64,000 nt of DNA. Origin: Variovorax paradoxus (GTDB lineage Bacteria > Pseudomonadota > Gammaproteobacteria > Burkholderiales > Burkholderiaceae_C). Positions 16,605 to 25,289 of the stretch are shown in pieces. Every line of letters begins with the position of its first letter. Position 1 is the first letter of the stretch. A program made the position numbers and the translations under genes. The stretch spans positions 1 to 64,000 of the forward strand of contig NZ_JXQQ01000047.1 of the NCBI RefSeq assembly GCF_000834655.1. Reading direction: 5' to 3'. The notes beneath the pieces are model-generated. The model saw only the letters and a list, made by a program, of their open reading frames with translations, made no database searches and was not told the origin of the DNA.

Positions 16605-17774
16605 ATGAAATTCCCCGATGAGCCCCTGCGCGACCAGCTCGCGGGCTGGCGCCGCCAGTTGCATGCGATGCCCGAGACCGGCTTCGAGGAGGCGAAGACC
16701 TCGGCCTTCGTCATCGGCGTGCTGAAGGCGCTGGGCCTGGAGGTGCACACCGGCATCGGCGGCACGGGGCTCGTCGCGAACCTGAAGGTCGGCAGCGGCA
16801 AGGGCGTCATCGGCCTGCGCGCCGAGATGGACGCACTCAATATCACCGAGGTCCCCACCGACCGCCCCTACGCCTCGGCCACGCCCGGAAAGATGCATGC
16901 CTGCGGCCACGACGGCCACATGTCGATCGTGCTGGGCGCAGCGCGCCTCCTGCGCGAGCGCCAGGATTTCGACGGCACCGTGCGCTTCATCTTCCAGCCG
17001 GCCGAGGAGCACGGCCGCGGCGCGAAGGCCATGATGGACGACGGCCTCTTCACGCGCTTTCCGGTCGACGAGATCTACGGCCTGCACAACATGCCCGGCA
17101 TGCGCGCGGGCACGATCGCCACGCGCGCGGGCGGCCTCATGGCGAGCGAGGACAATTTCGTCATCCACGTGAAGGGCCGCGGCACGCACGCCGCGCGGCC
17201 GCACATGGGAATCGACCCCATCGTCATCGGCGCGCAGATCGTGCTCGCGCTGCAGGCCATCGTCTCGCGCACGCTCGACCCGGGCGCGCAGGCGGTGGTC
17301 TCGTGCACCGAGTTCGTCACCGACGGCATCCGCAACGCGATCCCGTCGAACGTGGTCATCAAGGGCGACACGCGCAGCTACGACCCCGCGGTGCAGAAGA
17401 TGCTGGCCGCGCGCATGCGCGAGATCAGCGAAGGCATCTGCCGCATGCACGGCGCCGGGTGCGAATTCAGCTACACGCACGAGTTCGCGCCCACCGTGAA
17501 CTGGGCCGAATGCGTGCCCGTCGCGGTGGCGGCGGCCACGGCCGTGGTGGGCGCGGAGAACGTCGATGCCGACGTGGCGCCGATGATGATTTCGGAGGAT
17601 TTCGGCGCGTTCCTGAAGGTGGTGCCGGGTGCCTTCGTGTTCCTGGGCAACGGCGCCGAGGGCGCACCCGGCAGCACGCCGCTGCACAACGGCAGCTACG
17701 ACTTCAACGACGAGGTGCTCGCGACGGGCGCCCGTTACCTTGCAGAAATCGTCCGCCTGCGCCTTCCGCGCTGA
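16605..17774 (+). CDS. M20 family amidohydrolase (aminoacylase/hippurate hydrolase type)
   Basis: 389 aa, usual length. Metal ligands are visible in KMHACGHDGHM, IFQPAEEHGRGAKAMMDDG (catalytic Glu-Glu), IYGLHNMPG and TPLHNGSYDFND. The enzyme hydrolyses an N-acyl or N-carbamoyl amide bond of an amino acid in the cytoplasm. Its downstream partner is diaminopropionate ammonia-lyase (29 bases away) and the upstream divergent gene is an Lrp regulator, so an N-acylated 2,3-diaminopropionate is a plausible substrate. That substrate is inference; the family assignment is firm. Confidence 0.9.
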   Translation: MKFPDEPLRDQLAGWRRQLHAMPETGFEEAKTSAFVIGVLKALGLEVHTGIGGTGLVANLKVGSGKGVIGLRAEMDALNITEVPTDRPYASATPGKMHACGHDGHMSIVLGAARLLRERQDFDGTVRFIFQPAEEHGRGAKAMMDDGLFTRFPVDEIYGLHNMPGMRAGTIATRAGGLMASEDNFVIHVKGRGTHAARPHMGIDPIVIGAQIVLALQAIVSRTLDPGAQAVVSCTEFVTDGIRNAIPSNVVIKGDTRSYDPAVQKMLAARMREISEGICRMHGAGCEFSYTHEFAPTVNWAECVPVAVAAATAVVGAENVDADVAPMMISEDFGAFLKVVPGAFVFLGNGAEGAPGSTPLHNGSYDFNDEVLATGARYLAEIVRLRLPR

Positions 17775-17803
17775 CCGACAAGACAACCTTCTTTCTTTTC
17801 CCC

Positions 17804-19009
17804 ATGCTGGTCATCAACAAGAACGCCACCCGCGGTGCCTACCCCCGCGAGCTCCGCGACATCCTCAGCATCGCCGAGGCCAGGCGCACGCGAGACTGGC
17901 TCTCGCGCTGGTCCTTGCTATCGCCCGAACCCACCCCGCTCTGGCAACTCCCGGACATGGCGCGGGAGCTGGGCGTGGCAGGCATCTTCGTGAAGGACGA
18001 GTCCAAGCGTTCGTCGCTCGGCAGCTTCAAGGCGCTGGGCGCGCCGGCCGCGCTCGTGCGGCTCGTCCTGCGGGCCCATCCCGCGTGGGACCCGGTGGCC
18101 CTGCTGCGCGGCGCGCATGCGGCGGAACTGCAGTCGCTGGTCGTCACGAGCGCCACCGATGGCAACCACGGCCGCGCCCTGGCCGCCGCGGCGCAGAGTA
18201 TCGGCGTGCGCTGCGTGATCGTGCTGCACCGGCATGTGAGCGCGGAGCGCGAAAACGCCATCGCGGCCTTCGGTGCGGAGATCGTGCGCATCGAGGGCAA
18301 CTACGACGCCTCGGTCGCGCACGCGGCCGCGCTCGCGCAGGACAACGGCTGGCAGGTGGTTTCCGACACCTCCTATGCCGGCTACGAAGACATTCCGCGC
18401 GACGTGATGCAGGGCTACGGCATCCTGGCCGACGAGGTGATGGAGCAGCAGGAGGGCACGGCGATGTTCACGCACGTGATCCTGCAGGGCGGCGTCGGCG
18501 GGCTGGCCGCTGGCGTGGCAAGCTACCTGTGGGAGCACTACGGCGAGAAGCGGCCGACCCTCATCGTCGCCGAGCCGCGCCAGGCCGACTGCCTGCTGCA
18601 GAGCGCAATCAACGGCCATGCATCGAATGCCACCGGCAGCGTCGACTCGGTGATGGCTGGCCTCGCGTGCGGCGAGACCTCGCCGTTGGCCTGGCGCTTC
18701 CTGGCGCCCTCGGTCGATGCCTTCTTGACCATCGAGGACGGTGACGCCGTCGAGGCGATGCGCCTGCTGGCGCGGGGCTCGGCGCACGACAGCCCGATCG
18801 TGAGCGGCGAATCGGGTGCGGCGGGCCTTGCGGCATTGCGCGTGCTCACGCTGTCGGACGACCTGTGGCGAAAGGTCCGTCTCGACGTGCGCTCCAAGGT
18901 GCTGCTGGTCAACACCGAAGGCGCGACCGCACCCTCGGTGTACCGCGACCTGGTCGGGCTCGATGCGGACGACGTCCTGCGCGGGCAGCGCGCGCCGGTG
19001 CGGCTCTAG
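17804..19009 (+). CDS. dpaL: Diaminopropionate ammonia-lyase
   Basis: 401 aa PLP fold-type II enzyme. The PLP lysine is K76 in RSSLGSFKALGAP, matching the K77 position of the E. coli enzyme. SATDGNHGRALAAAA, DTSYAGYEDIPRDVMQGYG, QGGVGGLAAGVASY and SGESGAAGLAAL are family blocks. It splits 2,3-diaminopropionate (both enantiomers in known members) into pyruvate and two ammonia. Operon with the M20 amidohydrolase, likely under the adjacent Lrp regulator. ATG at 17804 is the first good start after the M20 stop. Confidence 0.93.
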   Translation: MLVINKNATRGAYPRELRDILSIAEARRTRDWLSRWSLLSPEPTPLWQLPDMARELGVAGIFVKDESKRSSLGSFKALGAPAALVRLVLRAHPAWDPVALLRGAHAAELQSLVVTSATDGNHGRALAAAAQSIGVRCVIVLHRHVSAERENAIAAFGAEIVRIEGNYDASVAHAAALAQDNGWQVVSDTSYAGYEDIPRDVMQGYGILADEVMEQQEGTAMFTHVILQGGVGGLAAGVASYLWEHYGEKRPTLIVAEPRQADCLLQSAINGHASNATGSVDSVMAGLACGETSPLAWRFLAPSVDAFLTIEDGDAVEAMRLLARGSAHDSPIVSGESGAAGLAALRVLTLSDDLWRKVRLDVRSKVLLVNTEGATAPSVYRDLVGLDADDVLRGQRAPVRL

Positions 19010-19015
19010 CCTGGC

Positions 19016-20209
19016 TCAGGCCGCGTTCCACCCGAAGAACCGCAGGACTTCTTCGCGCTGCTTCATCGCATCGGCGCGCCCGAGCGCCATCAGCTCGCGC
19101 GTGTACCCCGATTCGAACAGCAGGTAGCTCGCGAGCGCGCTGCCCTTCACGTCGGCCGCGACCTTCGAGCCTCCCAGGAGGTGCCGCACCGCGCCCGGCA
19201 GCGAATCCACATGGCGCGCCGCGATCGCGTCCAGGCGCTCCGAGGGCGAAATCACGAGCAGGTCGAGCGGACGCAGCGAACTCGATGCGCGCACTTCTTC
19301 GGGAATCAGCCCCAGCGTGTGGTTGATGCGGCGCAGCCGCTCGATGTCCACCGCCAGCGCATCGAGAAAGATGCTCGAGAGCGCGTGACCCGCGATCTGC
19401 GCCATGGTCGGGTAGCCGCTGTGCGTGTTGGGCGCATCGGTCTCGCGCGGCTCGTGCATGCGGCCCGCGCCGATCACCAGGATGCGCTGCGCACCGAGGT
19501 GGATGGCCGCCGCGATGGGCGCCGACTGGCGCATCGAGCCGTCGCCGAAGTACTCGGTGTGCCCTTGCATCGGGAGCGCCGTCGCCGGAAACACGAACGG
19601 AATCGCCGAGGACGCGAGCAGGTGGTGGTGCGTGATGCGGTCGCGCACCGACAGGCGCTGCGAGCGCACCCAAGGCTCCATCGGCACGGCAGCCTCGAAG
19701 AACGTGACGTGCTCCCCCGAGCTGTAGCTCGATCCCGTCACGGCCAGCGCCTGCACGTGGCCCGCCTGCATGAGCTGCGGCAGGCGGTCGAGCGGCACCA
19801 TGCGCTGCAGCAGGTCGGCCAGCGGCGCGTTGTCCAGCAGCGACTTGGGCTTGACGCGCATCCAGTTGGCCGCGAAGCGCCCGAACCCCAGCAGCGTACG
19901 CCAGCGCGCGCCGCTGCCAATGACCGAGAGCGAATCGGCGCGGTACACCTGTTCTGCGTGAAAGTTGCCCCAGACCTGGGCGATATGCGCCACCACGTGG
20001 TCGAAGTTGTCCGCGCCGCAGGCCAGCGCCGCGGCATTGATGGCGCCGGCCGAGGTGCCGGTGATGACGGGAAAGGGGTTGCCGGTGCCGGCGGCCGGCC
20101 CGGCGGCGCGGCGCATTTCGGCAATCGCTTCGAGCACGCCGACCTGGTAGGCCGCCCGTGCGCCGCCTCCGGTGAGCAGCAGGCCGGTGGCGGGGCTTGT
20201 CTCTGTCAT
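19016..20209 (-). CDS. Patatin-like phospholipase family protein
   Basis: 397 aa. The oxyanion loop LLLTGGGARAAYQVG, nucleophile elbow VITGTSAGAINAAAL (G-x-S-x-G) and catalytic aspartate YFGDGSMRQ complete the patatin Ser-Asp dyad. Family members are acyl hydrolases of membrane lipids, some intracellular and some toxins; no signal peptide is seen, so it is likely cytoplasmic or membrane-associated. Start ATG 20209 (MTETSPATGLLLTGGG) fits the conserved fold. It converges with dpaL with only six bases between stops. Confidence 0.93.
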   Translation of the reverse strand: MTETSPATGLLLTGGGARAAYQVGVLEAIAEMRRAAGPAAGTGNPFPVITGTSAGAINAAALACGADNFDHVVAHIAQVWGNFHAEQVYRADSLSVIGSGARWRTLLGFGRFAANWMRVKPKSLLDNAPLADLLQRMVPLDRLPQLMQAGHVQALAVTGSSYSSGEHVTFFEAAVPMEPWVRSQRLSVRDRITHHHLLASSAIPFVFPATALPMQGHTEYFGDGSMRQSAPIAAAIHLGAQRILVIGAGRMHEPRETDAPNTHSGYPTMAQIAGHALSSIFLDALAVDIERLRRINHTLGLIPEEVRASSSLRPLDLLVISPSERLDAIAARHVDSLPGAVRHLLGGSKVAADVKGSALASYLLFESGYTRELMALGRADAMKQREEVLRFFGWNAA

Positions 20210-20269
20210 TTTCTTGTTGCTTTGGGCTTCTGAAAGAAAACTCGGATCCCCGCTTTTCGTGGAACACCG

Positions 20270-20351
20270 CGGAACCGGCTTTGCCGGGCCGCTGGTGTTG
20301 CCCCCGGCAGGGGGAAGGAGTAGCGACACGAAGTGCGCGGAGCCTGGGGGC
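20270..20351. repeat. Intergenic repeat family 2, copy A
   Basis: This roughly 80-bp stretch upstream of apbC is closely matched by 61002-61082. Both begin with an A/GCCGGCTTTGCCGGGCC hairpin, pass through TTGCCCC-GGC-GGGGG, and end in GCGACACGAAGTGCGCG and AGCCTGGGGG. The 17-base core CGACACGAAGTGCGCG is identical in the two. It carries no gene. Copy A ends 37 bases before the apbC start. Confidence 0.8.
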
Positions 20352-20388
20352 GAGCCACTAGACTACCCGCCATTCAGGAGTTTGATCA

Positions 20389-21480
20389 ATGGCCATCACC
20401 CAAGACGCGATCATGGGCGCCCTCAAGAGCGTCACCGACCCCAATACCGGCAAGGAATTTGCGGCAGCGCGCTCGCTCAAGAACATCCAGATCGCGGACG
20501 GCGACGTGGCATTCGACCTCGAGCTGGGCTACCCCGCCAAGAGCCAGCACGCGGCAATCCGCAAGGCGCTGGTGGCGGCCGCCAAGACTGTGCCAGGCGT
20601 GGAGAACGTGTCGGTCAACATCGTCACCAAGGTCATCAGCCACGCGGTGCAGCGCGGCGTGCAGCTGATGCCCAACGTCAAGAACATCATCGCGGTGGCT
20701 TCGGGCAAGGGCGGCGTGGGCAAGAGCACCACGGCAGCCAACCTGGCGCTCGCATTGGCCGCGGAAGGCGCGAGCGTCGGTCTCCTGGACGCCGACATCT
20801 ACGGCCCGAGCCAGCCCATGATGATGGGCATCGAGGGCCGCCCCGACAGCGCCGACGGCAAGACCATGGAACCCATGCAGCGCCACGGCGTGCAGGTGAT
20901 GTCCATCGGCTTCCTGGTCGACCAGGACCAGGCCATGATCTGGCGCGGCCCCATGGCCACGCAGGCGCTGGAGCAGCTGCTGCGCCAGACCAACTGGAAA
21001 GACCTCGACTACCTCATCGTCGACATGCCGCCCGGCACCGGCGACATCCAGTTGACGCTGAGCCAGCGCGTGCCGATGACCGGCGCGGTGATCGTCACCA
21101 CGCCGCAGGACATCGCGCTGCTCGACGCCAAGAAGGGCATCAAGATGTTCGAGAAGGTCGGCGTGCCGATCCTGGGCATCGTGGAGAACATGGCGGTGCA
21201 CATCTGCTCGAACTGCGGCCATGCCGAGCACATCTTCGGCACCGACGGCGGCAAGAAGATGGCGGCCGAATACCAGATGGAATACCTCGGTGCGCTGCCG
21301 CTGGACATCAAGATCCGCCTGCAGGCCGACAGCGGCGCGCCCACCGTGGTGGCCGACCCCGAGGGCGAAGTGGCCGGCATCTACAAGGCGGTGGCACGCC
21401 AGGTGGCCGTGGGCATCTCGGAGAAGGCGAAGGACTTCTCCTCGAAGTTCCCGACCATCTCGATCAGCAAGAACACCTAG
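20389..21480 (+). CDS. apbC: Iron-sulfur cluster carrier protein ApbC/Mrp
   Basis: 363 aa. The N-terminal MIP18/DUF59 domain (residues 1-85) is followed by a P-loop ATPase with deviant Walker A AVASGKGGVGKSTTAANLALAL (about 106). The CxxC used to hold a bridging 4Fe-4S cluster between two subunits is in HICSNCGHAEHIFG. ApbC loads and transfers iron-sulfur clusters to apoproteins, relevant here because formate dehydrogenase subunits in the window need many clusters. Assignment is firm. Confidence 0.95.
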   Translation: MAITQDAIMGALKSVTDPNTGKEFAAARSLKNIQIADGDVAFDLELGYPAKSQHAAIRKALVAAAKTVPGVENVSVNIVTKVISHAVQRGVQLMPNVKNIIAVASGKGGVGKSTTAANLALALAAEGASVGLLDADIYGPSQPMMMGIEGRPDSADGKTMEPMQRHGVQVMSIGFLVDQDQAMIWRGPMATQALEQLLRQTNWKDLDYLIVDMPPGTGDIQLTLSQRVPMTGAVIVTTPQDIALLDAKKGIKMFEKVGVPILGIVENMAVHICSNCGHAEHIFGTDGGKKMAAEYQMEYLGALPLDIKIRLQADSGAPTVVADPEGEVAGIYKAVARQVAVGISEKAKDFSSKFPTISISKNT

Positions 21481-21544
21481 GAAACGAGCGCTTGCTTTCG
21501 ATTTGCACAGCGGCGTCTGACGTGCGTCGTCCGGAGGGCCGGGA

Positions 21545-22492
21545 TTGAATCTCCTTGCCTCGATGCGCTACCTGGTCGCCCTGAGCGAACACAAGCACTT
21601 CGGCCGCGCCGCGCAGGCCTGCCACATCACCCAGCCCGCGCTGTCGAACGCCCTGAGGGCGCTCGAAACCGAGTTCGGCGTCGTCATCGTCAAGCGCGCC
21701 CGCGTCTACGTGGGCCTCACGCACGAAGGCGAGCGCGTGCTGGCCACTGCGCAGCGCATGCTGCGCGACAACGAAGTGCTGCTGCAGGAGCTGCGCAGCG
21801 ACGTGGACAACCCGCACGGCCGGCTGCGCATGGCCGCGGTGCCCACCGCGATACCGATCCTCTCGCGCTTCGCGGCGATGCTGCACCAGCGCCATCCGGG
21901 CATCCTGCCGGCCGTGCTGTCGATGAGTTCGCAGGAGCTGGAGACGGGGCTGGAAAGCCTCAGCATCGACCTGGCCCTGGGCTACACCGAGCGCATGCAC
22001 CTGCCGGGCATCAAGCTCACCGCCTGGCCGCAGAGCGTGGAGCATTACTTCCTGCTGCGGCGCGCCGAGACGCCCTCGGAGGACGAGTTGCGCATCGGCC
22101 AGCCCATCACCTGGGCCGAGGCCGGCCGGCTGCCGCTGTGCCTTCTCACCACCGACATGCACAACCGGGCCATCATGGACCAGGCCCTGCGCGAAGCCGG
22201 CGTGCCGGTGTCGCCGGCCATCGAGACCAATTCGGTGCTCACGCTCACGCTGGCCGTGAGCGCGGGCACCGTCAGCAGCGTGCTGCCGGGCGCGATGGTC
22301 GCGGCCGTGCGCACCCACCGCGAGCTGGAGGCGCTGCCGCTGGTGGCGCCCGAGGTGCGCACGCCCATCGGCTTCATGACGCAAGACGGCGTGCGCTCCT
22401 CGCGCGCGCTCGATGCCGCACTGGCCTTCCTGCAGACGCCCGAATGGGCCGAGCAGGTGCGCCTGCACAGCGGGACGCTCGGCAGCGACTGA
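21545..22492 (+). CDS. LysR family regulator, candidate regulator of formate genes
   Basis: 315 aa. Winged helix at residues 1-60 (YLVALSEHKHFGRAAQACHITQPALSNALRALETEFG) and a periplasmic-binding-fold effector domain. The TTG at 21545 is preferred over ATG 21563 because GGAGG lies about eight bases before it and the extra residues MNLLAS fit LysR N-termini. It lies upstream of an OFA-type oxalate/formate transporter, whose promoter region holds a dyad repeated before the fdhF-like gene at 28.6 kb; this regulator is the best candidate to bind both. LysR regulators of formate dehydrogenase genes are known in Cupriavidus; the link here is inference. Confidence 0.88.
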   Translation: MNLLASMRYLVALSEHKHFGRAAQACHITQPALSNALRALETEFGVVIVKRARVYVGLTHEGERVLATAQRMLRDNEVLLQELRSDVDNPHGRLRMAAVPTAIPILSRFAAMLHQRHPGILPAVLSMSSQELETGLESLSIDLALGYTERMHLPGIKLTAWPQSVEHYFLLRRAETPSEDELRIGQPITWAEAGRLPLCLLTTDMHNRAIMDQALREAGVPVSPAIETNSVLTLTLAVSAGTVSSVLPGAMVAAVRTHRELEALPLVAPEVRTPIGFMTQDGVRSSRALDAALAFLQTPEWAEQVRLHSGTLGSD

Positions 22493-22522
22493 GCGCCCCT
22501 CCCCGGGCCGGGCATTTAATTA

Positions 22523-22555
22523 TTGAATCGGCCCATGCGCCGATCGAATTTGACG
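22523..22555. promoter_or_regulatory. Shared LysR-type dyad site, copy A
   Basis: TTGAATCG-N10-CGATCGAA followed by TTTGACG. It matches the site at 28549-28581 in 27 of 33 positions. The arms have an outward ATCG-N10-CGAT core, in keeping with LysR-family (T-N11-A type) sites. It lies about 108 to 76 bases before the OFA transporter start. The adjacent LysR gene is the probable binder. Confidence 0.7.
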
Positions 22556-22630
22556 GCGTGTAAAACGTTCGGACACACTCCGCGGCCCGGACCAACACAA
22601 AAGTTACACGTCCGGCGAACAAGGAGAAAT

Positions 22631-24328
22631 ATGGCAGGCTCAACTGCGGGCGTTCTCGATGGAGAGCGCATGGCTGGAAACGGGGTGCAGCAGCAACCCG
22701 GCTTCCTCGAAAAAGAACGCATCATCGCGGGCCCCGGTTTCAACCGTTGGCTGGTTCCCCCGGCCGCACTGGCCATTCATCTGTGCATCGGCATGGCCTA
22801 TGGCTTCTCGGTGTTCTGGCTGCCTCTGTCGAAGGCGCTGGGCACCGCCGGCACCGGCGCGCAGGCCTGCGCGAAGGAGATGAGCTTCTTCGCCGAGCTC
22901 TTCGCCACGAACTGCGACTGGCGCGTGGCCACGCTCGGCTGGATGTACACGCTGTTCTTCGTGTTCCTGGGCTGCTCGGCGGCTCTCTGGGGCGGCTGGC
23001 TCGAGCGCGCGGGTCCGCGCAAGGCCGGCGTGGTGTCGGCCGTGTGCTGGTGCGGCGGCATGCTGCTGTCGGCACTGGGCATCCACCTGCACCAGTTCTG
23101 GCTGATGATCCTCGGCTCGGGCGTGATCGGCGGCATCGGCCTCGGTCTGGGCTACATCTCGCCGGTGAGCACGCTGATCAAGTGGTTCCCCGACCGCCGC
23201 GGCATGGCCACCGGCATGGCCATCATGGGCTTCGGCGGCGGCGCGATGATCGGCTCGCCGCTGGCGGTCGACCTGATGAAGCGCTTCTCCACCTCCACCG
23301 ACGTGGGCGTGATGCAGACCTTCGTCGTCATGGCGCTCGGCTACTTCGTCTTCATGATGGCCGGCGCGCTCGGCTACCGCGTGCCGCCCTCGGGCTGGAA
23401 GCCCGAAGGCTGGACGCCGCCCCCCGCGCAGACCAGCAACGCCATGATCACGCAGCGCCACGTGCACGTGAAGAAGGTCTGGGGCATTCCCCAGTTCTGG
23501 CTCGTGTGGCTGGTGCTGTGCATGAACGTGAGCGCCGGCATCGGCGTGATCGGCATCTCCTCGCCGATGCTGCAGGAAGTGTTCGGCGGCGCGCTCATCA
23601 ACGTGTCGCAGAAGTTCGGCGAGCTCGACAAGGCGCAGCTCGCGGCGATCGCCGTGGTGGCCGGCGGCTTCACGGCGCTGCTGTCGCTGTTCAACATCGG
23701 CGGACGCTTCGTGTGGGCGAGCCTGTCCGACAAGCTGGGCCGCAAGCTCACCTACACGGTGTTCTTCGTGCTCGGCGCGATCCTGTACGCGAGCATTCCC
23801 TCGTCGGCCGGCGCGGGCAGCAAGCTCCTGTTCGTGGGCGCGTGCTGCATCATCGTGTCGATGTACGGCGGCGGCTTCGCGACGGTGCCGGCTTACCTCG
23901 CCGACCTGTTCGGCACGCAGTTCGTGGGCGCCATCCATGGCCGCCTGCTCACCGCGTGGGCCACGGCCGGCATCCTCGGTCCAGTGGTGGTGAACTACAT
24001 GCGCGAGTACCAGCTGGGCCTGGGCCTGCCGCGCGAGCAGGTCTACAACCAGACCATGTACATCCTCGTGGGCATGCTGGCGATCGGCTTCATCGCCAAC
24101 CTGCTGGTGCGTCCGGTGGCCGACAAGCACTTCATGACCGACGCCGAGCTGGCCGTCGAGAAGAAGCTCGCGCACGAGAAAGCCTCGGCGGCCGAAGTGG
24201 GCAGCGGCTCGGGCCGCGCCGACACGGTGAGCCCGGTGGTCGTGGCGCTGGCCTGGGCGGCAGTGGGCATTCCGCTGGCCTGGGGCGTCTACAAGACGCT
24301 GGGCAGCGCGGCGAAGTTCTTCCACTGA
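22631..24328 (+). CDS. OFA family MFS transporter (oxalate/formate antiporter type), with fused C-terminal helix
   Basis: 565 aa. AAGGAG lies five bases before the ATG. The core has twelve membrane segments and OFA signatures such as YGFSVFWLPLSKAL near the N-terminus, STLIKWFPDRRGMATGMAIMGFG, and FNIGGRFVWASLSDKLGRK. A conserved soluble loop holds CAKEMSFFAELFATNCDW. An extra helix at the C-terminus (PVVVALAWAAVGIPLAWGVYKTLG) resembles the separate small subunit found beside some MFS carriers and looks fused. Substrate is probably oxalate, formate or a related monocarboxylate; the neighbouring formate genes favour formate. A strong hairpin follows the stop. Confidence 0.85.
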   Translation: MAGSTAGVLDGERMAGNGVQQQPGFLEKERIIAGPGFNRWLVPPAALAIHLCIGMAYGFSVFWLPLSKALGTAGTGAQACAKEMSFFAELFATNCDWRVATLGWMYTLFFVFLGCSAALWGGWLERAGPRKAGVVSAVCWCGGMLLSALGIHLHQFWLMILGSGVIGGIGLGLGYISPVSTLIKWFPDRRGMATGMAIMGFGGGAMIGSPLAVDLMKRFSTSTDVGVMQTFVVMALGYFVFMMAGALGYRVPPSGWKPEGWTPPPAQTSNAMITQRHVHVKKVWGIPQFWLVWLVLCMNVSAGIGVIGISSPMLQEVFGGALINVSQKFGELDKAQLAAIAVVAGGFTALLSLFNIGGRFVWASLSDKLGRKLTYTVFFVLGAILYASIPSSAGAGSKLLFVGACCIIVSMYGGGFATVPAYLADLFGTQFVGAIHGRLLTAWATAGILGPVVVNYMREYQLGLGLPREQVYNQTMYILVGMLAIGFIANLLVRPVADKHFMTDAELAVEKKLAHEKASAAEVGSGSGRADTVSPVVVALAWAAVGIPLAWGVYKTLGSAAKFFH

Positions 24329-24354
24329 GTCGCCGACGCACGGCGATTCGATGA

Positions 24355-24393
24355 CGATGCGGCCGGCCGGGTTCACACCCGCCGGCCGCATCG
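24355..24393 (+). terminator. Strong hairpin after the OFA transporter gene
   Basis: CGATGCGGCCGGC pairs with GCCGGCCGCATCG (13 bp) around a loop that itself holds a GGG/CCC stem. Only a short T-run (CCGTTTCC) follows, so intrinsic termination is likely but not classic. It lies 26 bases after the stop at 24328 and before the ModE-like gene. Confidence 0.65.
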
Positions 24394-24450
24394 CCGTTTC
24401 CGGCCCGACATAGCGCCGATGGCCCCGCATGGTTTACCCTTCGCGCCAAG

Positions 24451-24798
24451 ATGAAATCCAAAGTCCAGTTCCGCCTGCGCGTCTATCGGGACGACACCAT
24501 CGCCATCGGCCCCGGCAAGATCGCCGTGCTCGAGGCGGTGGCCGAGACCGGTTCGATTTCCGCCGCGGCGCGCCTCCTGGGCATGTCGTACCGCCGCGCC
24601 TGGATGCTGGTCGACGAGATGAACAAGGCCCTGACCTCGCCCGCGGTGAACACCGCAGCCGGCGGCTCGCGCGGCGGCGGCACGGCGCTCACGCCGGTGG
24701 GCGAGGAAATCGTCAAGCACTACCGGGCGATCGAGAACGCCGCGAAGCTGGCAACGGCCGCCGACATTCGCGCGCTGACCCGGCTGCTGGCACCATGA
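24451..24798 (+). CDS. ModE-like DNA-binding protein without molybdate domains
   Basis: 115 aa. The only domain is the winged helix of ModE/LysR type (KIAVLEAVAETGSISAAARLLGMSYRRAWMLVDEMNKAL). Full ModE (about 260 aa) also has two C-terminal Mop/TOBE domains that bind molybdate; these are missing. It sits two genes upstream of the modBAC operon on the same strand, so it probably regulates molybdate uptake, but how molybdate is sensed is not visible. Its stop overlaps the next start in ATGA (24795-24798). Confidence 0.85.
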   Translation: MKSKVQFRLRVYRDDTIAIGPGKIAVLEAVAETGSISAAARLLGMSYRRAWMLVDEMNKALTSPAVNTAAGGSRGGGTALTPVGEEIVKHYRAIENAAKLATAADIRALTRLLAP

Positions 24799-25289
24799 CT
24801 TCTTGCGCCGACCCGGTCGTCTCCCGCCCCGTCGGCGTGGTGCGCAGCCGCTTCACCGAGGCCACCGGCATGCCGATCCAGACGGCCGGCGCGCCCGACG
24901 AGCAGGGGCGCCTGGAAGTGTTCGCCGAGTTCGCGCCGGGCCTTCGGGACATCGAGGGCTTCGAGTACCTGATCCTCATCACCCACCTGCACCAGTGCGC
25001 GCACGAGCGGCTGGAGGTGGTGCCCTTTCTCGACGACGAATCGCATGGCGTCTTCGCCACGCGCGCGCCGGCGCGCCCGAACCGGCTGGGCCTGTCGATC
25101 GTGCGGCTGGTGTCGGTGGAAGGCACGACGCTGCACTTCAGCGGCAACGACATGATGGACGGCACGCCCGTGCTCGACATCAAGCCCTACGTGCCCCGGT
25201 TCGACGTGCGCGAGACCGGGCGCGTCGGCTGGTTCGGCGCAAAGCTCGATCAGCTGCCGGGCATCCGGTCCGACGGCAGGATGGGCTGA
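24795..25289 (+). CDS. TrmO/TsaA-like tRNA methyltransferase family protein (UPF0066)
   Basis: 164 aa. RPVGVVRSRFTEATGMPIQTAG, ATRAPARPNRLGLSIVRL and DGTPVLDIKPYVPRFD are the signature blocks of the TsaA/TrmO family; E. coli TrmO N6-methylates t6A37 in tRNA-Thr with S-adenosylmethionine. It overlaps the ModE-like gene by four bases and so is likely translated with it, an odd partner. Members of this family beside molybdenum genes are not explained. It ends 40 bases inside the 3' end of the convergent nitroreductase gene. Confidence 0.85.
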   Translation: MTSCADPVVSRPVGVVRSRFTEATGMPIQTAGAPDEQGRLEVFAEFAPGLRDIEGFEYLILITHLHQCAHERLEVVPFLDDESHGVFATRAPARPNRLGLSIVRLVSVEGTTLHFSGNDMMDGTPVLDIKPYVPRFDVRETGRVGWFGAKLDQLPGIRSDGRMG

